A stretch of DNA of 64,000 nucleotides from positions 5,250,001 to 5,314,000 of the forward strand of contig NZ_CP114029.1 in NCBI RefSeq assembly GCF_026898155.1, in the 5' to 3' direction. The stretch is from Jiella pelagia. Its GTDB lineage: Bacteria; Pseudomonadota; Alphaproteobacteria; Rhizobiales; Rhizobiaceae. How positions within the stretch are numbered: position 1 is the first letter of the stretch; each line of letters opens with the position of its first letter. The position numbers and the translations under genes were made by a program. Positions 1-8,260 of this stretch are shown here, piece by piece. Below the pieces are notes generated by a model, which saw nothing but the letters and a program-made list of their open reading frames with translations, did no database searches and had not been told where the DNA came from.

Positions 1-1792
1 CTCTCCTGCATGAAGCGCGGCCTCGACCTGTTGAAGGCACACAAGGGCGTCGACCTCGATCTTGCGACCATCCCTGCCGAAGACCCCAAGACCTATGCGA
101 TGATCCGCAGGGCCGACACGCTCGGCACCTTCCAGATCGAATCGCGCGCCCAGATGTCGATGCTGCCGCGCCTGAAGCCGACCACCTATTACGACCTCGT
201 CGTCCAGGTGGCGATCGTGCGGCCCGGCCCGATCCAGGGCGACATGGTGCATCCCTATCTGCGCCGCCGCGAGGGCAAGGAGAAGGTCGAATATCCACGG
301 CCCGAGGCTCGAAAAGGTGCTCGGCAAGACCCTTGGCGTCCCGCTCTTCCAGGAACAGGCGATGCGCGTCGCCATCGAATGCGCCGGCTTCACCCCCGGC
401 GAGGCCGACCAGCTGCGCAAATCCATGGCGACCTTCAAGTTCACCGGCGGCGTCTCGGCCTTCAAGGACAAGCTCGTCGCCGGCATGATCGCCAATGGCT
501 ATGAGAAGGACTTCGCCGAACGCACCTTCCGCCAGCTGGAAGGCTTCGGCTCCTATGGTTTCCCGGAGAGCCACGCCGCCTCCTTCGCCCTCGTCGCCTA
601 TGCCTCGTCCTGGCTGAAATGCTGGCACCCGGACGTTTTTTGCGCGGCGCTGCTCAACGCCCAGCCGATGGGCTTCTACGCCCCGGCCCAGATCGTCCGG
701 GACGCCAGGGACCACGGGGTGACGATCCGGCCGGTCTCGGTCAACCATTCGCGCTGGGACTGTACGCTGGAGGGCGAAACGCCGCCCGACCGTTCAGGCC
801 GCGAAAGCGAGGAGAGCGAGCAGCTTTCCGAAGCCGCAAGCGGCGATCGCCGCCTTGCCGTCCGGCTCGGCCTGCGCATGGTCAAGGGCCTCGCCAACAA
901 GGATGCAGCGGCGATCGTCGCCGCCCGGGCCGAGACGCCCTTTTCGTCCGTGGAAGATCTGTGGCGCCGGGCGGGCGTGCCGGTCGCGGCGCTGACGCGG
1001 CTCGCCGAGGCGGACGCCTTCGAGGCCGCGTTGGGGCTTTCGCGGCGCGAGGGGCTGTGGGCGATCCGGGGCTTGCGGGACGAGCCGCTGCCGCTGTTTG
1101 CCGCCGCCGGCAGGGCGGCTGCGCGCCAGGCGGAGGAGGGCGAGGATGCGGCATCGCCGGAAACGGCGTCAGCCGCGCCGACGATGCGCGAACTGATCGA
1201 GCCGGAGGTGACGCTTCGCAAGATGGCGGCCGGCGGCGAGGTGGTCGGCGACTATCGCCACGTCGGCCTGTCGCTCCGCGCCCATCCGGTGTCGTTCCTG
1301 CGGGCTGACCTGTCGAAGCGCCGCATCGTCCCCTGCGCCGCCGCGATGGCGGCCCGCGACGGGCGCTGGCTGGAATCGGCCGGGCTCGTTCTGGTGCGCC
1401 AGCGGCCGGGCAGCGCCAAGGGCGTCATGTTCATCACCATGGAGGACGAGAGCGGCATCGCCAATCTCGTCGTCTGGCCGAAGATGTTCGAGAAATTCCG
1501 CCGCATCGTCCTGACGGCGTCGATGCTGGCCGCCCATGGCCGCGTCCAGCGCGAGGGCGAGGTGGTGCATCTCGTCGTTCACAGGCTGACGGATCTTTCC
1601 GCATCGCTGGCCGGCATCGGCGAGCGGGAAGCGCCGTTTCCGCTGCCCCATGGCCGCGGCGACGAGTTCCACCACGGCCCGCCATCGCCCGATCCGCGCG
1701 ACCAGCCGCCGCGCGCCACGCGCACGCGGGACATCTACATCCCCGACCTGCACATCGACACGATCAAGGTGAAGGCGCGGAATTTCAGATAG
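1..1792 (+). CDS. dnaE2: Error-prone DNA polymerase DnaE2/ImuC, 3' part, with apparent frameshift
   Basis: C-terminal part of the alpha-type polymerase used with ImuA/ImuB in SOS translesion synthesis; the 5' end lies outside the window. Visible are the family stretches [17 protein letters not shown] and [18 protein letters not shown], then the finger/HhH region, an OB-fold ([20 protein letters not shown]) and the typical ARNFR C-terminus, stop at 1792. The frame changes at 304-310 (GAGGCTC): dropping one G restores [10 protein letters not shown]. DnaE2 rather than replicative DnaE1 is inferred from the QIESRAQM and MVHPYL signatures and the short C-terminus. One of eight genes broken at the same hexamer, so the break is probably not biological. 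imuA-imuB are expected just upstream of the window but cannot be seen. Confidence 0.9.
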
Positions 1793-1861
1793 GAGGCTGC
1801 GCCCGACCCCCTTGCTCCGAAGCAGACCGCTCCCTCCTGCGAGCGGCGCCCCGGCCTGCAA

Positions 1862-3001
1862 TCAGCCGGCGAGGGCGCCGGCCAGCGCCTCGACGATGTG
1901 ATCCTGCGTCTCCTCGCCGAGATAGGCATGCATCGGCAGGCTGATGACGTCGCGCGACAGCGCGTCCGAGACCTTCAGTTCGCCGCCCTGGACCGGGAAA
2001 TGCTGATAGGCCGTCTGGCGGTGCAGCGGCTTGGGATAATAGATCGCCGTCGGAACGCCCGCCTCGCGCAGCCTGGTCTGTACCGTGCCCCGATCGGCGC
2101 CTTCCGGCAGCCGCACCGTATATTGCGCCCAGGTCGAGACCGCGTCGCGCAGTAGCCTTTGCGGCGTCGCGACATTCGAGAGCTTTTGGGTGTAGCGCGC
2201 CGCGATCCTGCCGCGCGCTTCGATCTCGCCCGGAAAAATCGCCAGCTTTTCCAGCAGGATCGCCGCCTGGAGCGTGTCCATGCGGCCGTTCATGCCGACG
2301 CGGATGTTGTCGTATTTGTCGTCGAGATTCTGGCCGTGGACGCGCAGCGAGGTCATGATGGCCGCGAGCTCGCCGTCGTTGGTCTGCACGGCGCCGCCGT
2401 CGCCGTAGCATCCGAGGGGCTTTGCCGGAAAGAAGCTGGTCGAGACGACGTCGGCCCATTCGCTGGCCATTTTGCCGTCGATCGTGCCGCCATAGCCCTG
2501 TGCGGCGTCGGAAATCAGCTTCAGGCCGTTAACGTCGGCGATCTTTCGGATCGCCGGATAGTCCGCCGGCTGGCCGAACAGGTCGACGGCAATGATCGCC
2601 CTCGGCCTCAGCTTGCCCGCGGCCTTCACCTCGGCGATCGCCGCCTCGAGGCTCTCGGGATCCATGTTGAAGGTCGCCGCGTCTACATCGACGAAATAGG
2701 GAACGGCGCCGAGCCAGGCGACCACTTCCGCCGTCGCGGCGAAGGTAAAGCTCGGGCAGAAGACCACGTCACCCGGCCGGATATCCCAGGCCATCAGCGG
2801 CAGCGCCAAAGCGTCGGTGCCAGACGCGCAGGAAACCGTGTGCTCCATTCCGACGAAGCGGGACAGGGCCGCTTCGAGCTCGCGGATCTCCGGCCCCAGG
2901 ATGAAGGCGCCATGGTCGAGGACGGCAGCGATGCGGCGGTCCACCTTGTCGCGGATCAGGTCGCGCTGGGTCTGAAGATCGATGAACGGGATGGGCTGCA
3001 T
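1862..3001 (-). CDS. DegT/DnrJ/EryC1/StrS-family nucleotide-sugar aminotransferase
   Basis: 379-residue PLP enzyme of the family that transaminates keto-sugars on nucleotide carriers for cell-surface polysaccharides. The N-terminus IPFIDLQTQ, the CASGTDAL phosphate-binding loop, SDAAQGYG, and the PLP lysine in FFPAKPLGCYGDGG (about residues 185-200) are all present. It looks like the WbpE/WlbE branch that makes 3-amino sugars, but the substrate cannot be told. The open frame runs 86 codons further upstream; MQPIPFID at 3001 is chosen because family members begin there and the extension is basic, low-complexity sequence. It is convergent with dnaE2. No other sugar genes are nearby, so it is an isolated locus here. 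Confidence 0.9.
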   Translation of the reverse strand: MQPIPFIDLQTQRDLIRDKVDRRIAAVLDHGAFILGPEIRELEAALSRFVGMEHTVSCASGTDALALPLMAWDIRPGDVVFCPSFTFAATAEVVAWLGAVPYFVDVDAATFNMDPESLEAAIAEVKAAGKLRPRAIIAVDLFGQPADYPAIRKIADVNGLKLISDAAQGYGGTIDGKMASEWADVVSTSFFPAKPLGCYGDGGAVQTNDGELAAIMTSLRVHGQNLDDKYDNIRVGMNGRMDTLQAAILLEKLAIFPGEIEARGRIAARYTQKLSNVATPQRLLRDAVSTWAQYTVRLPEGADRGTVQTRLREAGVPTAIYYPKPLHRQTAYQHFPVQGGELKVSDALSRDVISLPMHAYLGEETQDHIVEALAGALAG

Positions 3002-3179
3002 GCTGGGCGCCTTTGCGGACGATGCGAATCGCTGAAGGAATGGGCTATGGCCCGAGTTGAGCGAAAATGCGCCGCCACGCCACTCAACTTTGGTGACGGC
3101 GGCGCAACGTGGTGATCGGCCGGACCGGTGACGCGGCAGGCAGGAGCCGCAAAGCCGCCGAAAGGTCGGCCAACAGCCG

Positions 3180-4142
3180 TCAGCCGACCTTCTTCTCCGC
3201 CAGGATCCCGAGGACGTACATCGCCACCGTCGAGCCGGCGATGGCCGTGACGTCGGCATGATCGTAGGGTGGCGACACCTCGACCACGTCGGCGCCGACG
3301 AGCTGCAGGTTCTTCAGGTGACGCAGGACCGCCAGCATCTTGGCGCTGGAGGGCCCGCCGGCGACGGGCGTGCCGGTGCCCGGCGCGAAGGCCACATCGA
3401 GACAGTCGATGTCGAAGGTCAGATAGACATTGGTACCGCCGGTGCGCTCGTAGATCTTCGCGGCAATCTCGGCGCTCTTCATGTCCTCGACCGCTTCGCC
3501 GCCGAGGATCTCGATGCCGCAGGTCTCCGGCGCATGGGTGCGGATGCCGATCTGGATCGAGGTCGCCGGGTCGATCAGCCCGTCCTCCACCGCCTGTTTG
3601 ACGAAGGAGCCGTGATCGACACGCGGGGCGCCGTCCGCGCCGGTCGCCACCGGCCAGGTGTCCTGATGGGCGTCGAACTGGACGAGCGAGAGTTTTCCAT
3701 GGCGCTCGGCATGGGCCTGGAGCAGCGGATAGGTGATCGAATGGTCGCCACCGAGGGTGAGAAGGAACCCGGTGTGATCGAGGATGGCAGAGGCTTCCTC
3801 GGCAATCCTTCCGTGGGCGGTTTCGGGCAGGCGGTAGTCGAGCATGCAGTCGCCGTAGTCGACGACGGCGAGTGCCTCGAAGAAGTCTCGCGCGAACGGA
3901 TATTGCGGGTCGTTGTCGAAGATCGCCGATGCCCGGCGCAGCGCCTGGGGCCCGAAGCGGGCGCCCGGGCGGTTGGAGACGGCGCTGTCGAATGGCACGC
4001 CCCAGACGGTAACGTCGGTTCCCGCCACGTCCTTGGAAAAGCGCCGACGCATGAAGGAGAGGGCGCCGGCATGTGTCGGATCGGAGGCAGCGCCGAGATT
4101 GCCGCTCGCCGTGAATGCGTGATCGATGGATTTGCCGGACAT
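3180..4142 (-). CDS. Ureohydrolase (agmatinase/guanidino-acid hydrolase family)
   Basis: 320 residues of the arginase/agmatinase/formiminoglutamase fold, which hydrolyses a guanidino group to urea with two Mn ions. The metal motifs are complete: GGDHSI, DAHQD and DIDCLDVAFAPGTGTP. The N-terminal VPFDSAVSNRPGARFGPQALR is typical of SpeB-like agmatinases. Substrate could be agmatine or another guanidino compound such as guanidinobutyrate; family members cannot be separated by eye. It may be co-transcribed with the aminotransferase downstream (178-bp gap), though a shared pathway is not evident. Confidence 0.88.
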   Translation of the reverse strand: MSGKSIDHAFTASGNLGAASDPTHAGALSFMRRRFSKDVAGTDVTVWGVPFDSAVSNRPGARFGPQALRRASAIFDNDPQYPFARDFFEALAVVDYGDCMLDYRLPETAHGRIAEEASAILDHTGFLLTLGGDHSITYPLLQAHAERHGKLSLVQFDAHQDTWPVATGADGAPRVDHGSFVKQAVEDGLIDPATSIQIGIRTHAPETCGIEILGGEAVEDMKSAEIAAKIYERTGGTNVYLTFDIDCLDVAFAPGTGTPVAGGPSSAKMLAVLRHLKNLQLVGADVVEVSPPYDHADVTAIAGSTVAMYVLGILAEKKVG

Positions 4143-4297
4143 GTCTTAGCCCCTCTCGCCAACTCTGTTCGCTGCCGCAGTTAGGGCGTGAGGCGGAAAA
4201 GTCGGAAATCCGACTCGCGAAATCGTCATCCGCTTCCCGACACAGGTGCGAGCAGGCGAAAGAACGGCGCTTGCGTCGCGGGCCACGCCGGTCCATT

Positions 4298-4313
4298 TTG
4301 ACGTAAACGTCAA
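4298..4313. promoter_or_regulatory. Palindromic operator candidate TTGACGT-AA-ACGTCAA
   Basis: A perfect 7+2+7 inverted repeat ends 16 bp before the ATG of the SDR gene and abuts its GGAGG ribosome site. From memory it resembles operators of MerR-family LiuR-type regulators of branched-chain amino acid and fatty acid catabolism. A weak -35/-10 pair (TTGCGT at 4271, CATTTT at 4294) would place the palindrome over -10/+1. No matching regulator gene is in the window, so the assignment is inference. Confidence 0.5.
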
Positions 4314-4329
4314 TTGGAGGAGACGACTC

Positions 4330-5208
4330 ATGGCCGCAACGCTTCAGGGTAAGACCATCTTCATGTCCGGCGGCTCGCGCGGCATCGGCCTCGCCATCGC
4401 GCTCCGGGCCGCGCAGGACGGCGCCAACGTCGTCATCGCCGCCAAGACCGACCAGCCCCATCCGAAGCTGTCTGGCACGATCCACACCGCCGTCGAGGAG
4501 ATCGAGAAGGCCGGCGGCAAGGGCCTCGCGGTCCTCTGCGACATCCGCGAGGACGCCCAGGTCGAGGCGGCTGTCGCAAAGGCGGTCGAGCATTTCGGTG
4601 GCATCGACATCTGCGTCAACAACGCCTCGGCGATCCAGCTGACCGACACACTGTCGACCGAGATGAAGCGCTACGACCTGATGAACGGCGTGAATGCGCG
4701 TGGCACCTTCCTCGTCTCCAAATGCTGCATCCCGCATCTGAAGAAGGCCGGGAACCCGCACATCCTGACGCTGTCGCCCCCGCTCGACATGCGGGCGAAG
4801 TGGTTTGCCGGCCATGTCGCCTATTCCATGGCGAAGTTCGGCATGTCGATGGTGACGCTGGGCCTGGCGGAGGAGCTGAAGGCCGATGGCATCGCCGCCA
4901 ACTCGCTATGGCCGCTGACGGTGATCGACACGGCGGCCGTGCGCAACGTCCTTGGCGGCGCGCCGCTGGCGGCCATGAGCCGCTCGCCGGAGATCGTCGC
5001 GGATGCCGCCCATGCGATCCTGACCAAGCGGTCGCGGGAATTCACCGGCCGCTTCGTCATCGACGAATTGCTGCTGATGGAGGAAGGCGTCACCGACTTT
5101 TCGAAATATGGACCGGAGAACGGCGTGCCGATGGCCGACTTCTTCGTGCCGGAGGAAGCGTTCGAACAGGCGCTGACGAAGGTCAGGCAGCAGCCGGGCG
5201 CACGCTGA
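4330..5208 (+). CDS. Short-chain dehydrogenase/reductase, HSDL2-like
   Basis: 292-residue NAD(P)-dependent oxidoreductase of the classical SDR fold. It shows the cofactor loop SGGSRGIG (about residues 13-20), NNAS, the catalytic YSMAK and a serine in LTLSPP. The LSPPLDM stretch and the C-terminal FVIDELLL segment match the HSDL2-type SDRs associated with fatty acyl metabolism in proteobacteria. The start at 4330 is set by GGAGG ten bases upstream; the open frame extends 28 codons further but through the operator palindrome. The physiological substrate is unknown; a role in acyl-CoA or branched-chain catabolism is inferred from family and operator. Confidence 0.88.
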   Translation: MAATLQGKTIFMSGGSRGIGLAIALRAAQDGANVVIAAKTDQPHPKLSGTIHTAVEEIEKAGGKGLAVLCDIREDAQVEAAVAKAVEHFGGIDICVNNASAIQLTDTLSTEMKRYDLMNGVNARGTFLVSKCCIPHLKKAGNPHILTLSPPLDMRAKWFAGHVAYSMAKFGMSMVTLGLAEELKADGIAANSLWPLTVIDTAAVRNVLGGAPLAAMSRSPEIVADAAHAILTKRSREFTGRFVIDELLLMEEGVTDFSKYGPENGVPMADFFVPEEAFEQALTKVRQQPGAR

Positions 5209-5305
5209 ACTCTGCGGGACGCGGCGATTTGGGGGGGAGCAGCGTCATGTAGCAAGAGCCACCGAACGGATCGGCGCTTCGACCCTTCAAGGACACTTGT
5301 GCGCC

Positions 5306-6088
5306 ATGAGCGTTGACCAAGAGGGTTTCATTGGAGTGGTGGGAAGTCGCCCGTTTCAGGACGAGTTTCGCTCGGTTATCGAGGATGTTCAGTCTCGGCT
5401 ATCCCCGAACGCTTTTCCGTTGGTTCATAGTGTTTATCTGTATGGAAGCGTGGCGACAGGACAGGCGGTCCCAGGACGCTCCGACCTCGACATATCGCTA
5501 ATCCTGCGCAAGCAGCCTACGAATCAAGAAAGGACCATGATCGAAGCAGTCAGGCGGCAAGTCGAGTCCGCGCACACGGGCGTGAGCAAGATAGACTTCG
5601 ACATTGGTTTGCTTAGTGAGATTTCGTCAGCGGATCCCAGCATGGCTTGGCGGTACTGGCTCAGGCATCATTGTCGGTGCGTCGCGGGAGAAGACCTGGC
5701 AGAAGGTATCCTGTTGTTCCGTCCTTCCAGAACCCTCGCCCTCGCGGTGAACGGTGATTTCGAGCAAGTTCTGCGGAAATATCGGAACGCGTTGCTCAGC
5801 GCCCAATCGCAAGAAGCCGCTCTGCGCCTCATCAGAGAGGCATCGCGCAAGCTGATCCGCTCAACTAATGTCCTAAGAAGTGAAGCAGACCTGGGTTGGC
5901 CTGAATCGCTTGAAGAGTATGCCGTCAATTTCGAGAATCTTTTCCCGATGCATGGCGATGAGCTAAATTATTTTCTGGAACAGGCCCAAAAGCCGGAGGC
6001 AGATCCCGCAAGCTTCGCGTGCCGAATGCAAACGTTCGTTGGCTGGATGGTTGGCGCTGTGCGTGACCAATCGCTTCGTGGCAACTGA
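5306..6088 (+). CDS. Orphan nucleotidyltransferase-domain protein
   Basis: 260 residues. An N-terminal polymerase-beta-like nucleotidyltransferase motif is clear: LYGSVATGQ followed by GRSDLDISL (G-S-x-D-x-D, about residues 46-65), with a further Asp pair in KIDFDIG as third acidic position. The C-terminal half is helical and may be a substrate-binding region, as in aminoglycoside adenylyltransferases (ANT) and MNT toxin/antitoxin-type enzymes. Which of these it is cannot be told: there is no HEPN partner gene. ATG at 5306 is preferred (AAGGAC upstream) over a TTG three codons earlier. Base use is visibly less GC-rich than its neighbours and it sits beside an IS, suggesting acquisition. Confidence 0.75.
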   Translation: MSVDQEGFIGVVGSRPFQDEFRSVIEDVQSRLSPNAFPLVHSVYLYGSVATGQAVPGRSDLDISLILRKQPTNQERTMIEAVRRQVESAHTGVSKIDFDIGLLSEISSADPSMAWRYWLRHHCRCVAGEDLAEGILLFRPSRTLALAVNGDFEQVLRKYRNALLSAQSQEAALRLIREASRKLIRSTNVLRSEADLGWPESLEEYAVNFENLFPMHGDELNYFLEQAQKPEADPASFACRMQTFVGWMVGAVRDQSLRGN

Positions 6089-6170
6089 CTGCTCGTTCCC
6101 GATAAACGTTACGCGGCGGCGGCTTTGCGTACGACTGCTTCCCATCTTTGCCGATAGCCCAATCTGATTG

Positions 6171-6178
6171 GTGGCTTT
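6171..6178. repeat. Target-site duplication, left copy
   Basis: GTGGCTTT immediately outside the left end of the IS256-family element, repeated exactly at 7555-7562. Eight-base duplications are typical of this family. Confidence 0.9.
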
Positions 6179-7554
6179 GGTCGCGTCCGTCAACGTGGTG
6201 GAAATTTGGGTGTGACTGAAGCGGCTCCGTTTCAGGCGGCTGCGGTGGAAATACGTGCGGTTTCGGGTTTGGTTCTGGCGGCCATGAGTTCGGCCATCGG
6301 TTCGGTCTGCATGTAGCGGTTCTGCGTCTGCCATTCGTCGTTGGCCTCGAGGAGGACGGCGCCGATGAGGCGGATGATGGAGCTCTCGTTCGGGAAGATG
6401 CCGACGACATCGGCGCGCCGCTTCACCTCCTTGTTCAGGCGCTCCAGGGAATTGGTCGAATGGATCCGGGTCCGGTGCTGGCTGGGGAAGTCCAGATGCG
6501 CCAGCACGTCGGTCTCGCTGTCGTCGATGAAGCTGCCGAGCTTGGGGCACTTGTCCCGGAGTTGATCGGCGACATGGCGCAGCGCCTGACTGGCAGCGGC
6601 GCGATCGGGTTGGATGAAGGCTTGGCGCATGGCAGCCGCCGCCATGCTCTGCTGCGCCTTCGGGACATAAGACAAGGCGTTGCGCATCCAGTGGACGCGG
6701 CAGCGCTGCCAGGAGGCGCTGAACACCCGGCGGATGGCCGCCTTCAGCCCTTCGTGGGCATCCGAGATCACCAGCTTCACGCCGGACAGGCCGCGGCGCA
6801 CCAGGCTCTTGAGGAAGGTCGACCAGAAGGTCTCCGCTTCCGACGGGCCGATGTGGAGGCCCACGATCTCGCGCTTGCCGTCCGTGTTCACCGCCACGGC
6901 GATTATCGCCGCGACCGAGATGATCCTTCCGCCTTCGCGCTGCTTCAAATAGGTCGCGTCCAGCCAGAGATAGGGCCAGTCGCCGGCAAGCGGGCGATCG
7001 AGGAAGCCGCCGACGCGCTCGTCGATGTCCTTGCACAGCTTCGATACCGTGCTCTTGCCGATCCCCGACAGCCCCATGGCCTGCACCAGATCGTCGACCC
7101 TGCGAGTTGAGACGCCGCTGATCCAGGCCTCCTGGATGACTGCGACCAAGGCCTTCTCCGAGAGCTTCCTCGGTTCCAGAAACGGCGGGAAGTAGCTGCC
7201 CTGCCGAAGCTTGGGGATACGAAGCTGTAAGGAGCCGAGCCGCGTGTCGAGCGAACGGTCCCGGTAGCCGTTGCGATAGGTCGCCCGCTCCAGGGTGCGT
7301 TCATGACGCCCGGCGCCGATCATGCCCTCCACGTCGGCCTCCATCAGAAGCTGCATAACACTCTCGGCAATCGTCCTCAGGAAATCGCCGTCTCCCGCTT
7401 TCGCCAGAAGCTCGGCAAGCGGTAGTCTGTCCTCGGTCATCGGGTGCTCCGGTCAGGTTGAAGTCTCGCAACTCCACCTTAGCCGGCCAATCCGGTGGCC
7501 ACCTCCGTCACACCTTCTGACGTCCGATTTTCCACCACCAGCGCGGACACTACC
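6179..7554 (-). mobile_element. IS256-family insertion sequence, complete
   Basis: 1376-bp element with one transposase gene. Its ends begin GGTCGCGTCCG (left) and, read inward from the right, GGTAGTGTCCG; the two ends match at about 22 of 31 aligned positions, including an identical GTGGTGGAAA block. An identical 8-bp GTGGCTTT duplication flanks it, so both ends are intact and insertion is probably fairly recent. It did not interrupt a recognisable gene. Flanks rejoined give only a 22-residue open stretch ending RWEAVVRKAAAA, preceded by a stop. Confidence 0.93.
6232..7440 (-). CDS. IS256-family (mutator-type) transposase
   Basis: 402 residues, full length for the family. The catalytic DDE triad can be placed: D in WLDATYLK (about residue 158), D in VISDAHEG (about 225), and E in NSLERLNKEVKRR (about 330). 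The motif C-x2-H in QRCRVHWMRN, which follows the second Asp in IS256 enzymes, is present too. No stop or shift interrupts the frame, so it is probably active. The start codon lies about 110 bp inside the right terminal repeat. Confidence 0.95.
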   Translation of the reverse strand: MTEDRLPLAELLAKAGDGDFLRTIAESVMQLLMEADVEGMIGAGRHERTLERATYRNGYRDRSLDTRLGSLQLRIPKLRQGSYFPPFLEPRKLSEKALVAVIQEAWISGVSTRRVDDLVQAMGLSGIGKSTVSKLCKDIDERVGGFLDRPLAGDWPYLWLDATYLKQREGGRIISVAAIIAVAVNTDGKREIVGLHIGPSEAETFWSTFLKSLVRRGLSGVKLVISDAHEGLKAAIRRVFSASWQRCRVHWMRNALSYVPKAQQSMAAAAMRQAFIQPDRAAASQALRHVADQLRDKCPKLGSFIDDSETDVLAHLDFPSQHRTRIHSTNSLERLNKEVKRRADVVGIFPNESSIIRLIGAVLLEANDEWQTQNRYMQTEPMAELMAARTKPETARISTAAA

Positions 7555-7562
7555 GTGGCTTT
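7555..7562. repeat. Target-site duplication, right copy
   Basis: GTGGCTTT directly after the right end of the IS, identical to the copy at 6171-6178. Confidence 0.9.
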
Positions 7563-7586
7563 TGCTACCTGATGCCGGAAGGGAGC

Positions 7587-7745
7587 CCCTCATCCTGAGG
7601 CGCGGAGCCGCTCGCAGAGGAGCGGAGCCTCGAAGGGCGAGGGACGGCATGCGCCGGCGTGGAAAGAACCGAAGGCATCCCGGCGTCGGCGGCCCGCACC
7701 CTTGCCCTTCGAGGCCGCCTGCGGCGGCACCTCAGGATGAGGGTG
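7587..7745. repeat. Inverted pair of CTCATCCTGAGG-type intergenic repeats
   Basis: Unit 1 (7587-7643) begins CCCTCATCCTGAGG and ends CCTCGAAGGGCGAGG. Unit 2 (7699-7745) runs the other way, from CTTGCCCTTCGAGG to CCTCAGGATGAGGG. Each unit can fold on itself and the two can pair. This repeat type is widespread between genes in Rhizobiales genomes. It lies between the IS and rpmG and codes for nothing visible. Confidence 0.8.
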
Positions 7746-7782
7746 CTCGGGTTTTGCGGGTACGCGTGCCAGCTCCAACGAA

Positions 7783-7818
7783 GAACGGCCGTGGCGGAAA
7801 ATCTTGCCACGGCCGTTC
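7783..7818 (-). terminator. Hairpin terminator after rpmG
   Basis: A perfect 13-bp stem (GAACGGCCGTGGC and its complement) with a 10-nt loop lies 57 bp beyond the rpmG stop. Read on the minus strand it is followed by TTCTTCGTT, a weak T-run. It probably ends the rpmG transcript. Confidence 0.65.
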
Positions 7819-7874
7819 TCGATCTCGCTCGATCGGTCAGTGCTTCAACCGCGCGGGGCGGCCGAGCGACGAAC

Positions 7875-8042
7875 TTACTTGATCTTCGTCTCGCGGAACT
7901 CGACGTGCTTGCGCGCGATCGGGTCGTACTTCGTCTTGGTCATCTTATCCGTCATCGTCCGCGAGTTCTTGCTCGTGACGTAGAAAAAGCCGGTGTCTGC
8001 GGTGGAGAGCAGCTTGATCTTGATCGTGGTCGCCTTGGCCAT
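7875..8042 (-). CDS. rpmG: 50S ribosomal protein L33
   Basis: 55 residues, exactly the usual length, from [13 protein letters not shown] to RETKIK. A component of the large ribosomal subunit near the E site. It lacks the two CxxC pairs, so it is the zinc-independent (C-minus) form. GAGGAAG lies just upstream of the ATG at 8042. It stands alone, followed by a strong hairpin. Confidence 0.97.
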   Translation of the reverse strand: MAKATTIKIKLLSTADTGFFYVTSKNSRTMTDKMTKTKYDPIARKHVEFRETKIK

Positions 8043-8260
8043 GGTCTTCCTCGTGTGGTGGTACGCAGGAACGATCCCGGTCGGTCAACCCTCCCGCAAT
8101 CGACCGCTGGCCTGCGCCGCTGGAAACGTCACCGGTCGGCTGCCTTTCGGTCAGTCGGTAGAGCACGGCTTGTCGCCCGTCGCTCCGCGCCGGCAAATTC
8201 GGCCCGACAATAGCCATGGCCGTCGCCCTGTCAAGGGACGATCCGGCCACTTCACCCATC

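Noticed and set aside
2956-4815. 619-codon minus-strand open frame across the SDR, ureohydrolase and aminotransferase genes
   Set aside because: It crosses genes on both strands in a wrong frame; no domain visible.
6089-6170. Short stretch ending RWEAVVRKAAAA next to the IS, possibly the end of an interrupted gene
   Set aside because: Joining the flanks across the IS puts a stop 22 codons upstream, so no interrupted gene can be reconstructed.
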